Shown in pieces: positions 23,701 through 36,107 of a DNA stretch of 64,000 nucleotides. The DNA lies in the NCBI RefSeq assembly GCF_000524195.1, contig NW_020170384.1:902998-966997 (forward strand). The letters run 5' to 3'. Position 1 is the first letter of the stretch. Each line of letters starts with the position of its first letter. Under the pieces are notes generated by a model, which saw only the letters and a list, made by a program, of their open reading frames with translations, was not told the origin of the DNA and did no database searches. A program made the translations under genes and the position numbers. This DNA is from Echinococcus granulosus. Lineage: Eukaryota; Platyhelminthes; Cestoda; Cyclophyllidea; Taeniidae.

Positions 23701-25982
23701 CACCCGTGCCTCTGCGATCCACATCATTGGTGAGAAGGAAGCCGTGGTGAAGGCGGTAGAAGATTTGGAAAAGACCGTAAAGAACATGGTAATGGTCTTG
23801 ATGTTTTGCAGTCCCAGTGTTCAATTTGGAATTCCCCCAGCAATTCACTCATTTGCATTGATCTTTTTTCCCATTTCGAATATCTTATTCATATTTTTTT
23901 GCCGTGAGGCTATTCATTCTGAGCAGCCATTTACTCTATTAAAACGATGTGGTCATAAGTAGTTACATCGTGAATGTTAGTGTTATCCGAGTTAACCTGA
24001 ATTTCAACTTTCAGGAGGACGAAACGGATGTTACCGTAAAATGTGAACCCTCTGTTGTTAATGATCTTTGGATCTATCGAAGCGCTTTTCACTACCCGGA
24101 ATTGGATCGTGTTAAAGTTATCTTCCCGAAATCATCCAACTCCCCCTTTAGTCGTCGCGTTGATCAGAGTGGGAATGGACATCCACCTTCTAGCGAGAAT
24201 GTAGATACCACAATTCGTATTTTCGGTCCAAAGGGCTGTGTTGAGGTAAAGCTAGTCTTTTCGGATCATTTTGGATTTAGTTTACTTGCCTTTGTCATTT
24301 GTTATGATTTATTAATTCTACTCGTAGGATGCACAGCAGTGTATAATGGGTATGATCGAAGACATCAAGAACCAAACGGTGGTCAAACACCCGGTTACTG
24401 AGGTTGACCATTTCCAGGTTCTCAGTCGACTTCGTTCAACTATTCCTGATATCCAGAAGCATCATAAAGTCTTGATCAGCTTACAGCTTAATAGAGGTAA
24501 TTTCATTTATCCTCGATTTACTCATTTATAAGTTCTAACTTAGTTTGGAATACAAGCTTAGGTCGTTTTTGCATCACTGCATAGACGGTTTCCGAGAGGG
24601 TGAAGGTGAACGGCTCCTACACGGCCATATTGTTCTCACCGGCACTGCAGAGAGAATTGCTAATGTTTTGAAGAATGAAATTCTTTCACTGCTGCCAGTC
24701 TCGCAGGAGGTTGCTTTTCCACGCGAGTTCTACGGCAAACTCTTTATGGTTGAACAACCTCCACAACAACAACAACAACAACAGCTTTCCACTCGCCGAG
24801 GACAGAGGGCTCCTCAACGCGGTGGTGGACACCTTCAGCACGAAAGTTCTCGCACCAACATTTTACCTAATCATCAGCCCGAAAATGGGGAAATATCTCC
24901 CAAGACAAGATTGAATGCTCTTCGAAGCAAATTCAATGTATATCTGCCTTCTGCTCGTTTTGACTCGGTTTTGCCCTGGTATACGTTTAACAGTCATCGC
25001 CTTTTGCTTCGGTAGGTTTCCATTAGCGTTCCGCCAAGGATTCCGCGAGGTGCCGATCGGATCATCATTCGTGGCATTCCAGATGCTGTTGAAGCCTGTA
25101 AAGCTGAGTTGGCTGCTCTTGAGGCTCAGCTGCAAGCCGAGAAGGCCGACTGGGAGGCACGAAACTACGAGGATATCCTGAACATTGAGGAGCGTTACCT
25201 AAGCCGGATCATATCTGGGGAAAAGGAGCGGCTGTTGAGGCAGTATGGTGTGGCCATCTTCACGCGTGGTCGTCCCGCTGCCACTACTACCACCGCCTCT
25301 TCAGGTGCTACGTCTACGCTGATAGGTTCGGAAACAACCACTGGTGGAGATGTGCCAGCAGAGGGACCTAGTACCTCCAACAACTTGGTGGACGGGGGGC
25401 GCTATGCTGGTTACCGTCTTGTAAGCTCTGTTAATATCCCTCTGATACTCCAAGGCTACAAGGAGAAAGTCAAGTCGGCTCGTGGTGAGCTGGAAAAATT
25501 GCTGGAAAAGTTTTCTTCTTTCACGTGCATTGAGCTTCACATTCCTTCGGAGGTGAGCGTTTACCCCTTTCTACGTTCTCTCTTTAAATACTAGCTTCCT
25601 CTCTATAATGCTTTCTTTCTCGATCAGGCTCACGCGCGTTTGATTGGATCCCGCCACTATAACATTCGTCGTTTGGAGGAGTTGTACGATGTTGATGTGG
25701 AGTTCCCACCCCGTGGAGCTAACGGAGAAGCAGCTGAGGTCGTCCTCGTCATGGGCTATCCTGATAACGTAGATGAAGCTTGCAATGAATTGATCAACAA
25801 AGCCAATGATATTGTAAGTGTTTTCTTAAATGGATAACCGGCTTTTTGTCTAGTGTGCTCAAATCCAGGGCTCCAACGTTTCACAAAAGGCGGACCCTCG
25901 AGGTTCACCCAGTCAGGGTGATTTTATGGTGGTCGGTGCTCCTTGGGAATGCAGCCGCAATAGCCCTCCTTCATCCGATTAA
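20724..25982 (+). CDS. HDLBP: vigilin, multi-KH-domain RNA-binding protein
   Basis: Polysome- and ER-associated RNA-binding protein with about 14-15 tandem KH domains. Exons: 20724-20864, 20895-21110, 21155-21423, 21520-21985, 22068-22406, 22567-22860, 22934-23122, 23262-23501, 23576-23788, 24015-24245, 24328-24496, 24585-24937, 25016-25552, 25628-25813 and 25854-25982. All phases agree, giving about 1,323 aa (human 1,268). Diagnostic blocks: an N-terminal LYDDVFPALPP motif, GPFNRTLNEIMEKTGTKISIP, LHKLLIGKKGNALASI, KFHGQLIGRGGATLKKFREK, AHARLIGS, and the terminal FMVVGAPW. Most KH domains have lost the GXXG loop; one carries a glutamine-rich insertion. Introns 1, 2 and 14 are 30, 44 and 40 nt. 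The exon 11/12 and 12/13 junctions were chosen by phase and domain fit and are slightly less certain. Confidence 0.94.
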
Positions 25983-28900
25983 CTTAATTCTTCCCTTTCA
26001 TTTCCACGGCCTTTCCCTTCATTTCCTGCCATTATGTGTATTCATTTCCTCTTGTTTGGATTATGATATTAAAAATCGTTCTCAGGCATTAATAGATGGT
26101 TGATACAGCTGCACCTGTTGACGTCTTTCTCGCCGGTTTACCTCATCTCCATTCCTTCCTTTCCTCCCCAATTTTCCCCTCTAGTAGCCTCGCAGTTTGA
26201 GTTCTCCCTACTGCAGTTTTTGCTATGGGCACATTTGTGTTCACTTCGTCGTTTAGTCTCATGGTTTCAACCATGATCAGCCGACAGATTTCCAGGACCT
26301 TTTCCCACCCCCACTCATCGAGCAATGATGTGCCTTTATCTCTTGCTGCCCTCGTCACTCGCCAGCTGGAACTCTTTTGGTTCCCCATATTCTTAATACA
26401 ATTGACCATTTGTGTAATGCTATTGCTTTTACAAATGAGCGGTGCATTTGCTCACCTAACAGGAAAGTGTTTTGTTAGTGAATTTAGGTGTTTCAAAGAC
26501 TTCCAAGGGGAAGGTATGTTAAAATTTTTTGAGGTGGTTAGCAGTCATCCCTGAGCTTGACTGGTGAGTCAGTCACCTTTGTAGCTGAGATTGTCTGTGT
26601 GGCTTTGGCGTTGTTTTTCTCGTTGATGGTTCGCGCTCTGTCGTAGCCACGACTTCACTTGTGTGTACGATCAGTGAGGTTCTTTTGGATCTGTATTGAC
26701 GCGATTGGTTTAGAAAGCTGCCATCGTATCTACGAGGAAGATAGTTTTGTGGATGAAGGTACATGACTGTAAGAATGGCAGCTGAAAATGTTGGAAGGAA
26801 GCTGAATTTGAGCGTAGATTTGCATCAACACATGCCTCCCGGCTTCGGGTCCGTACGGCGACTTTTCGCATCAGGTGGTCACTGGTAGTGGTGGTGGTTA
26901 AAAACTCACAGCTGTAGGAAACTGACGTAGTTCGGTTTGAATTAGTTGGGAAGTTGCGGAAATTTGGATTCTTTTCGGTCCTTGCACGGTTGCACCCGCG
27001 CTTTCAGAGCAATATGCGACACCTCAATTCCCTTGCCGAAGTCTATGCATGACACGGTTGTTTAAAGGAGGAAGAATTACCTTGAAAGGGGAGACGAACA
27101 ATTGATGTTATTTTAGGACAATGAGTTGTGTTGGTGGATTTTTGTGTGGGAGCCTGGTAGTGAATATGCTAGAGGACTTGGAAATTTGTAGGATAGTCTG
27201 GTTTGTCAGTGAAATTTTTTGGTCGGTACGGAGGATTGTTTCCTTCATAGTAAAGTCATGCATAGGATGCGTCGACCTCCTTCTCTGTCTGTGCAATAGC
27301 GTCGAACTCTTCTGGTGAGAAGTGGTGGGTTTAGTTCACTTGAAGGCGCTTCCATTCTTGGTTATACTCATCGAAGCTAGTTTTTTTTTCTGTTTTTGAT
27401 TAACTTGCAGGAAGCTACGCGGTTGAACGTTAGATTTGCTATCGCATGAATAAATCTAGGGTAGATACAACGTCTTAGGCTCGGAACTTTGGACTTTTTA
27501 GATTATCAACGACGATCAAAAGGGCTGAGGCTTGGTGAATAAACAAATTGCTACTCGGGATGTGCTCACGCCTAGATGGAATCCTGTTCACGGAAATGCT
27601 GATATACACTCCCCAGCGTCTTCATAGGTTATCCAAGTAGGCACTCCAAATATGAATGCCTCGATCAACTGGAGTTTGACATGCAAAGGGGTTTCGCATT
27701 GAATAAATGCTTTGAGGTGATGGATGTGTCAATCCTCTGGTAGTTCCCGTTGAACTTACGGCTTACCGTGTCATTTGAAGACTACCTCAAAGGGCAGAGG
27801 TGTTATAAGCACAATAATTAACTATTGTGCTTTGAACCTTTCCCACCTGGGAAATGTTACATTTCATTCTGTTAGGGAAATTAAATTTCGCAGTTTAGTA
27901 GCAAAGGTTGGCAGTGTTTTCAGCAGTCATTCACATAGAACGGTTGTACAGTCTATCTACAGCCGATCCCTCCTGACTTCCATCCCAAGGAAGAGATCCC
28001 TTGGTTAAATAGGGTTAGTAATAATTCATGGCGCATACATCATCAAACCCATCCTACACTACCTGGTAAAAGATAACGACAGGTCTGTTGCTGTGATGCA
28101 TTTCTCGAAGGAGCCAAAGGTCAAACTGCCCTAATTTTACTGTAGCTCGCTTTGAACACCAAATATTGCGTTTACGCCTCTACTGAGCGTATCAAGTGCT
28201 GATTGGTCAAGCATTTCCCTTGACCAATGTGTTCTGGGGCCGTTACCATTTTTACTTAGGTTGATACATTATGAAGAAAACCGAGCAATGCTTTCACCGC
28301 TGTTTACTCTTGTTTTTCAGTCCCTGTACTTTTGGAATGGGGACAAGCTGTCGTCCGTGCAAAATGTAACGCCTAAGTTGACACATGAGAGAACTGACAG
28401 CGTCAGTGAGTGGCCTCAGATGCAAAACAAGTTTAGAGTAGATGATCGGATCGGATACTCCTCCCTGCTCCAGGAATGTAAATTAAGCAGTACGGAATGC
28501 GTCTCATCTTTCGAAATCCGAATTAGGATCGCCAAACAAGTTGGAGGCCAAATGAATAAACACTTTTGTTCTCAGATTTTGTCAGCTGTGAGGGGATGTA
28601 GTGAAAACATCATGGCTCTTTAGTTGTTAATAAGATCATGAAGTACAGATAATTGAAGCTCCCCTGGGTGGCTTTAACTCCGTTTGAATTTTTTTAATTT
28701 AAAAAACGCAAATCTAAAGAAAAGTGGACTTCGGTACTGTTGATATGAGGAATGCTGTTGGATGTAGGTGTAATGCATTCAGTGTTCCCCTCTTCCACCC
28801 TTGCTTTCATATCCTCGGAACAAGAAGGCGGCTTAGATGAGGACATCCCTCATTGCTCAGCATTATAAAAAGGGTACAGTGGACCACGGTTGCATGCATT

Positions 28901-30224
28901 CAGAGATCGGTTCCCTCCCAGGGACCGATAGCGTCACCTCGAATACACTGACCACTTCTGCTCTAAACGGTACATTCAAGTAAACATTTACTATAGTAGG
29001 AGCTTGAGGAATTTCAGTCTGTCTAGGGGAAAATGCGAAGAGACCTGTCTAGGATGTCCTGTTGTTGCACAAAATACCCACCCTACGCTATGGTGGTGCC
29101 CCTACTCCTCGAATAAACAAAACAGTATCGTACTACGTGCTCATTCAGCAGGTAGATTTAAGTAATCGTTCTGAAGTGAGCAGGCTTATCTGCTTTTCAT
29201 AGGTTTCAGCAAGTAAGACGGTTTTACTCGAAAAAAAGAAGTACTAAATATCTCGAAATTTATCAAATAAGTCCCACTCATTAGGGCCGGAGTTCCCATT
29301 GCTCCAACCCAAATTACAGTAACGACTTTTGATTAACTGGTTGATTAATTCACCTTGCAAACAGCATATCTGCGACTGGCAGGATAATTTTAAATGTTTT
29401 GTTAAACAAGCTTAACTATATCACTCCGTCGTAAATAAATTTGCTAAGGTTCCCAGTGGGAAGCTAACTTTCTGAATGGACTTCTGGAGGGAACTGTGTT
29501 GAATACACTAGGAAAGTTAAAGGCAGGATAAGGCAAATTTGAATACCTTATTGTCGTATAATCAATTCGAGAGGATGGTTTTCTCCCATTGTTGTTTTGA
29601 AGTGGTCCTGACCACAATTGGGCCAATGTGTGTTTCTCAGGTACAACCATTTTAGGCAGTGGTTGCTACAGTGATTGAGTGAGTTAGACCATGGGGGGAA
29701 GAAAGGTAATTATAAGGTTTTTGGTTTCTGCCATTTACAAACGTTTTTCTATGCTTAAGTAAGATATGAAAGATATGCAGCAGAAGGTCATGGGTATTAC
29801 AAAAGGAAGTACACATTTCGATTGCCTTTGCATCTTAATTATACCTCAACTGAATTCATTAATACCCTGGACGCACCTGTCACGCGAGTGACACCCCATG
29901 CTCAACTTCCCACGTCAATCATCTCAATTAGTCCATGGTGTAAGGCAAACACCCAAGAACCAAGCGCTGCCGTCCTATATCTACCTAGGTTCAATTCGGC
30001 ATTACCAACATATTCATACGGGAACGATAGGGAAACTCTGCAACGTAGCTTTTCCGGGTGTTTCATGGCTAATGTCGCTTCAGTTGTTAATAGTTTTTCT
30101 GTAAAACACGAGACTAAGGTGGTTGCTGATGCTAGACGACATTTGCAGACCTTCTGCTAGGGGTGGTCACATATTCGCCCACTCGCAGCATACACACGTC
30201 TTCCGTTGCGTTGAGGTTTATCAC

Positions 30225-30412
30225 TCAGCAATAGAAATCAGAACAGCTGTCCTTCAAGATAGGGTTCGCCTTCAGTTAGTCCGGAATATGCATTATCGTG
30301 GGACAGTAGGGGCTGGAGACTACTGGCGTAGCTCAAGGGCACGCCGCCAAGTGAAATTACAATGGCGGAGCGACTAAGTGATGCGTTACGTAAATTGGGA
30401 GTAAAACAACTA
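30225..30412 (-). repeat. dispersed repeat family, copy E (diverged)
   Basis: On the plus strand ACAATGGCGGAGCGACTAAG aligns without gaps to ACAATGGCGGAGTCACTAAT in the reverse complement of the copy at 43.03-43.22 kb, with an AATGCATATTC block shared with the copy at 41.8 kb. More diverged than the others. Confidence 0.5.
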
Positions 30413-32934
30413 AAGTAATACAATAGTTTCGGTTTCTTTGTTCAATAATGCTAGGTGTTTAGGTGCTATCCTTGTGTGCCGACATTTAACGGTTGTTAAT
30501 TGACAGTGTATTAGCACAATGTCAAGTAAACAAGTTGATGCCATTTTAAAATTAGTATCCAATCTACGTTCCAAATTGCTCCAAGGCTAAGGTGTATTGC
30601 GTAATATGCATACCTGACCAATTTAGATGCTCTCTATGCTCGTGTTTTCCATGTCTACTAACTTACGTGGCAACCCGTTTGGAAATTAGAAATTTTGATT
30701 TCGGGAAGGCTATTCAGGATTTTAAAATGCATCGTTTTACCGAAAATTTGCTAATACTTATGATCGTCTTAACTTATGTTCTTAATCGAACAGCTTTGAT
30801 TCCGTACGCCTGATGTGGAAGCACGGAGTTGTGGTTTCTGTAGCAGTTCCATTTCATTGTTTCCCAGAGTTTTATTTGTAGACATTGCATTATTATCTGG
30901 AGGAGTCATGCGCCTGTCCAAATCAACTCGAAAACGTATAGGGCAAAATTCCTTTTATAATTTGTAAATTCGTGTAGATCTTAAACAAAATCTTTATCAT
31001 TAACACTTCTCAGCCAAAGTATAAGAAATGTTACCGATTGCCTAAATGTAAAAGAAGCGTTACAATTTGCACCAGTATCACCAAATATAAAGCGGTATTA
31101 TTTCTTCCAGCTAAATAGAAATTGTAATTTGTCTTAACTTGTAGTGTTGCCCTTTAAATTACAGAACAGTAGTGTTTCCAATCCTTTAAGAATTACTATG
31201 TGAACTGTCACCACTCCCCCAAGGCCCCTGTTAGACCCTCTCTCGTTTAGCCCCCATCTGAATTGAAGGCACCACCCCTACACCTGCGAGAAGCTGCTCG
31301 ATTAAACGCGATAAGGCACGTCACGCTGGTGAAGATGAATGCTTTTGACAAGTGGGTGATCTTACACAAAACATATCTGATGAGGTTGATCGACCACAGC
31401 CTGCTAACAATTCCATTATTTGCTTAGCCATCTGAGTTCTCGGGTCACAAAATATGGGAATGAAAAGTTTATAACCAAGGTAGCGTCAACGAAATGTTTG
31501 GTTCTGTGGACTTGGGTTCGGACACGTAAATGGGAGTACTGTATCATCCCTCTGCTGCCTGTTTATTTGACGTCTGTTCGGACACTACATCTGGTCGTGC
31601 TCAGTCTATTTCGAGCAACAGTTAACCAAATAACTAACCAATCCTCCTAATCCTGTGTTCTCTAAGGCGTTCATCATGCAAACGCAGGCCATGTGTAAAA
31701 CCAAAGCGAGGCGCTAACCAAGAAGGTGGAAACAACTAAGTAAGATACTGCAAATACGAGGTAACAGTATTCCAACAACAACAAAATGCAACTTAAATTG
31801 GGGACCTTAATGGCGCCTATTGCGTCTCCATTTGGGTATCTCTTCCCTTTGTTTATTGTAGGGGTCGTGTAAAGTCATGTCATCTCTACCCTAGTGAAGG
31901 GGAGGAGAAAGAGCCATAGCTAAAAATTGTGGCGTGCAGGTGGTGTGCCGGTTGGTCAGCCATCTTCAGAAGTTGGGTCAGTACCAAGATTGAGACTGAA
32001 GATAAGGCCGCAACCACCGCATCCGAGATATTTTACTTAAGCTGAATCCCTTTGGTGATTTTTATGGGATGGAAGCCTTCTCGATGCTATTGAAGTCTAA
32101 GGAAGTTATGCCCATTTCTAAAAATGAACGCTGTACAAATCGGATAGGCCTGGAATGGTCACGCAGTTGAATCTTTGTGGCTTGTGGTACGGATTAACAA
32201 TGAGGCCATACGTCACCGGAACCGGTATGTCCTCAGCATGACCATTAAAACATCACGTGGTAACACAGATGACATAGAACAAGCTGACGAACTAGCTTCG
32301 TCGCCACATTTGACACGAACTGGGAGCTGGGAGCTATACTTTATCTCTGAAAGTTTACCTGGGTTCTGAAACGGTTGCATTAATTGTGTATAAATGAGGA
32401 AATAATAAATAAAACCTAAGTTATTCTTATTGATAGATATGAGGCTCGATGAACATGATAGAGCTGAAAGTCTATCGCTTGCATTATTTAATAAAGGTTA
32501 CATCTCAGATTCCCATTGGTGGAATTAATCACTTGACTAGATGAAGTTCATGGGGAGGAGCATCGGAAAGACGGGATTTCGGAATATATAAGCGTTTTTA
32601 AGTCAAAACAGTGGAGATTGTGAGTGTCAATCTATCGGAGGAATGGATTATTGATACTGCCGAAACCTTACTAATTACATATGAATGTTTTTTTCCTATA
32701 ATACAGTCAGATCTCTTTAAACGGCTTGTAAGCTTTCGTGATTCTTCCCGCGAATATGACACCATACATTCCTCTCAGGTTTGCTAATGATTAGATAATG
32801 CTGCAAGCATCTCCCATTTCGACTTCTGTTTAAAATATTTTTCAATGTATCCCAAAATAAATGAACGAATAAAAAGAGGTCATTCCTTCAGCAAATTACA
32901 TTAAATGCAGTAGTTAACATTTTCAGATGATTGG

Positions 32935-33112
32935 AAAGCAATAATATAGAGCCACGAGACTGCCTTGACTACGAAAGAATACATAATACCAGGGGAGGAA
33001 AATATCTATTTCACATAGGGCAGGACTGGGGGACGACTGACGTAGGCTGGAGGCCAGGCCGCCCGGCAGAGCCCCTAACTAGCCCATTACTAAAACCAAG
33101 AGTTAGGCGACC
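32935..33112 (-). repeat. dispersed repeat family, copy B
   Basis: In reverse complement it begins CTAACTCTTGGTTTTAGTAA then TGGGCTAGTTAGGGGCTC. It shares GGCCTGGCCTCCAGCC with the copy at 43.03-43.22 kb, and ends in a GTATTATGTATTCTTTC...CAGTCTCG block. Same order as copies A and D. Confidence 0.6.
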
Positions 33113-34472
33113 ATAGTATTACAGTACAACTGCCTACTTCTTTGTATCAGGTTAGCGGAAATGTTGGTGCGGTTCTTGGTGATTTGATGGAATGGTGCAT
33201 GAAGCTGTTCACATCCAGTACAAAGCATAATTATGCGTGAATCCGTCGCCCCTCTTCATTGTTCTCTCTACCATTTTCCTCTTAATCTGCGTAAGAAAAA
33301 AGCGCCTTATTTAAGTCCTCGATTTAATTCTTTACAACCCAAATTTATCTAAGTATGGAAGCTGTAGTTGTCATAGTTGTTGTATAGTATTTGGAGGCGG
33401 TATAGCAGTAGAATCTATCGCGCAGAAGTAGTTGAAACAAATTGCTTCCAGAGGTGAATCGCTTAAGGATGCGTCACCTCCAGGAAGACCATTTACCCTC
33501 GATTGGAGTGCAAAAGTACGTTTCGGTATCGAAACTCATCCGCGATTAACGTTTGCATCAACAAAAAACCGAGAAAATTGTAGTGAAAGTTGGGAGTAAG
33601 TCCTACTCACACACATTACCAAGTGACAATAATTTGCCAATGTTTACAGTTCCTCCTCACTTCTTTTACTAACTAACTTGTATTCCTGCATTAGTTAAGC
33701 GCACGATCATAGCACTAATTATCCCCTAGCGCAGGCCCACTGACTAAGCCACAATTCTGAGGCACCACCTCAACCACGAAGGACGTGGATACGTGTTTGG
33801 TGAACTTCAGACAGAACTACTCGCTATGAATTTCTTGATGAAGACCTAGCAATCCCGTGTGGCATTTTTATCGAATTAACTGAAGGCGGTGAACTTTTAT
33901 TGTCGGTCACAACTAGTCTGAGAAGCCGCAATATCCCTAGTGGAATCAATGACTGTACTAAACAACGGAATTAACTTCCCAACCTTAAATGAAGCATCAT
34001 GAAATTTTAAAGTACTTCAAGCCTCTTGTTCGAATAATTCCTTTAGCTGAATAGAATTAAGGGGAAACTCGACTAGCAGCTCGATTTCAAAGCTTACTAC
34101 TATCAGTCCTTTCCTTATTAAACATCAGAACAGAAACACTTCTCAATATCTTCCCTATAAAGTGTTATTTATTCCCAATGCTTCCCGCCCTTTTGGATGA
34201 GATTTAATTGCTGTTTAATATTTGCTCAAATGAACAATCGGAGCAACTATGGGATTTTAACCCTTCCGCCTGCCCCCCTACTTGACAGGTCACCACTTCG
34301 ATTGGGTCATAGTTACGGAGGTGTGAGCGCAGGTGGGGAGACTCAAACCAATAAGCGAAACGAAAGAATTGACTTCGCTGCCTCCCCCTTCCACCCTCCA
34401 AAGTGATATTAGATACGATGCTATCTCTAATGAGGCTGTTAGTAGGAGGGGGTTAAGGGAAGGGTAGAATGG

Positions 34473-34480
34473 TATATAAA
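34473..34480 (+). promoter_or_regulatory. TATA box of the Snail-like gene
   Basis: TATATAAA, 48 nt before the proposed start codon. A pyrimidine-rich CA-containing stretch about 30 nt downstream (near 34502) could be the initiator, leaving a 5' UTR of roughly 20 nt. Good fit in position, not proven. Confidence 0.5.
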
Positions 34481-34520
34481 CCACTGTTTTGCTTCCAACC
34501 CACTCATACTCAGACTGAAA

Positions 34521-36107
34521 ATGGAAAGCCAAATGACTTCCTTCATCACTTCCACCTCTGTCTCCACCTCTTCCGGTCCACAGTGGTACAATTCAACTCC
34601 TCTGCTACTAGAAAAGTGTACGTAACTTATTTTAAAATGTTCTCTACATTTAAAATAACCAAAAATTTGACTTTATGCACTCATGATGGAAGTTAGCACG
34701 CAAAAGTTAAGAGGATGGACGAAGTTGAAACCATGCCTTTATTCATGGGCACCGGTGTAAAACGCAGAGTTTGATTTCTTTAGTAAGTAAAGAGATGGGC
34801 AAAGGAAATGATAATGAGGTTTAAAAGCATTACTTCGATTTCATGAACATTTGAGAGTTTTGTGATGGGCTTCTTCATTCTTGTTTTATTACTGAAGTGG
34901 AATCAAGAACGTAGAGATCAATGCAGTGTGGGGGGTGTTAATGGGCAATAGACAGAAGTGAAATGAGATGGGACGATAGGAGTTCGATAGGAATTTAACC
35001 TTTGTGTTCGCAGTACCACCCCAGGTCCATTCGACTCCACGCAACGCTTCGAGTTGCTCCAGTATACCTTCAAGAAGTAGAGACAGTGGTCTGGGGAGTT
35101 TGGCATCCGATTCCACCACTTTCTCCTTCACTTCTACCTTCTGCCCTCCGCTTTCCCCTAACGCTACCGCTTTCTCCATTGAAAATCTACTGGGTCTCTC
35201 TAAACCGAAACAGGAATCTTCTTCCACAAAGCAAGAGAGGGCACTGCAGCCTCTCAACCTATCGACTAGTGCATTGCCAAGACCTAGAACCTACTCCTGC
35301 CGGTACTGCAGTAAGGCCTACTCCTCTAGGTCATCCATGCGGTATGTCTACACACGTTTGTTACTCTCGCCTCTTGGATTCACACCAAGGAAGGATACTC
35401 GTCTTTCCATCTAAATATCGCCCAATGCGGAATCCGATTTCTGCGCAATTGTCTCCCTCCTCCTCTTCATTTTTCATCCCCACGTTTTGTGCAGACCAAC
35501 GTGGAGTAATGATTGACTGAAGACTCCGCTGCGAATGAACGAGCGGAGCAGGCAGTTTTTTTATCATCTAAGTTGTTCGTTTTTATTTCAATGTGTTAAT
35601 CCGTTTAATCGCATACGGATGTATGCTGCCAAGAGTGAAATAAACAAAATTAGCACGCTGCGGAAGGTGTCGCTTCGATGTGACCCTAAACGCGAAAAAT
35701 GCTGTTGCCTGTACCCAGCTTAGGTAAAGTGATTTATTTACTTTAGCCGCTATTTCTACTAATGATAAAAGTTTAAAACCTCTCACTTAGTGCGTAGAAC
35801 AGGAATAGCTTCACGAGAGAGGCTAGCCGGTGCAGAAGTATCCTTACATGTTTATGCATATGAATTGGATTCCAATTAAAAATGTGTGTTTTTCTTTCAT
35901 CTTCTGCTCTGTAGACTTCATGAGGCAACCCACACAATGCCATTCCAGTGCCCAGAGTGTGGAAGGCGTTTTTCCAGACTCTGGCTGCTGGAGAGTCACC
36001 GACGTACCCACACCGGCGAGAGGCCCTTCGTCTGTTCGGTGTGCGAACGGCGCTTCGCTGACCGGTCGAACATGCGTGCGCACAAGCGAACGCATCGGTG
36101 CCAGTGA
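34521..36107 (+). CDS. Snail/Scratch-like C2H2 zinc-finger repressor, short
   Basis: DNA-binding transcription factor. Exons 34521-34617, 35014-35341 and 35915-36107 join in phase to 205 aa. Three C2H2 fingers occupy about residues 126-202. The second and third ([31 protein letters not shown]) match fingers 3-4 of Snail/Scratch proteins, and the first has the spacing of finger 2. The usual fifth finger is absent because a stop follows THRCQ. Upstream are FSIENLL (about 86-92), an eh1-type Groucho-binding motif, and PLNLS (about 112-116), resembling a CtBP-binding motif. No SNAG N-terminus is seen. Exon 1 (starting MESQMTSF) is assigned from its ATG, GTACGT donor, phase and the TATA box, so it is the least certain part. 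A repressor role is inferred from the motifs. Confidence 0.82.

Larger units (their letters stand above)
25983..34472. other. 8.5 kb interval without recognised genes
   Basis: Vigilin 3' UTR at the left end, then low-complexity AT-rich sequence. Open frames up to about 120 codons occur (for example around 28.26-28.62 and 29.82-30.16 kb) but lack ATG starts, homology or splice support. Two copies of the dispersed repeat lie at about 30.22-30.41 and 32.94-33.11 kb. No tRNA, rRNA or transposase was recognised. Confidence 0.55.

Noticed and set aside
25390..25470. Possible 34-nt mini-intron in vigilin exon 13 (GTAAGC...CCAAG)
   Set aside because: Removing it breaks the frame, while reading through gives a good KH strand (NIPLILQGYKEKVKSA).
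28261..28623. 120-codon open frame
   Set aside because: No homology, no splice context, no ATG at its left end; expected by chance in this much non-coding sequence.
29822..30160. 112-codon open frame next to a repeat copy
   Set aside because: Starts without ATG and has no family features.
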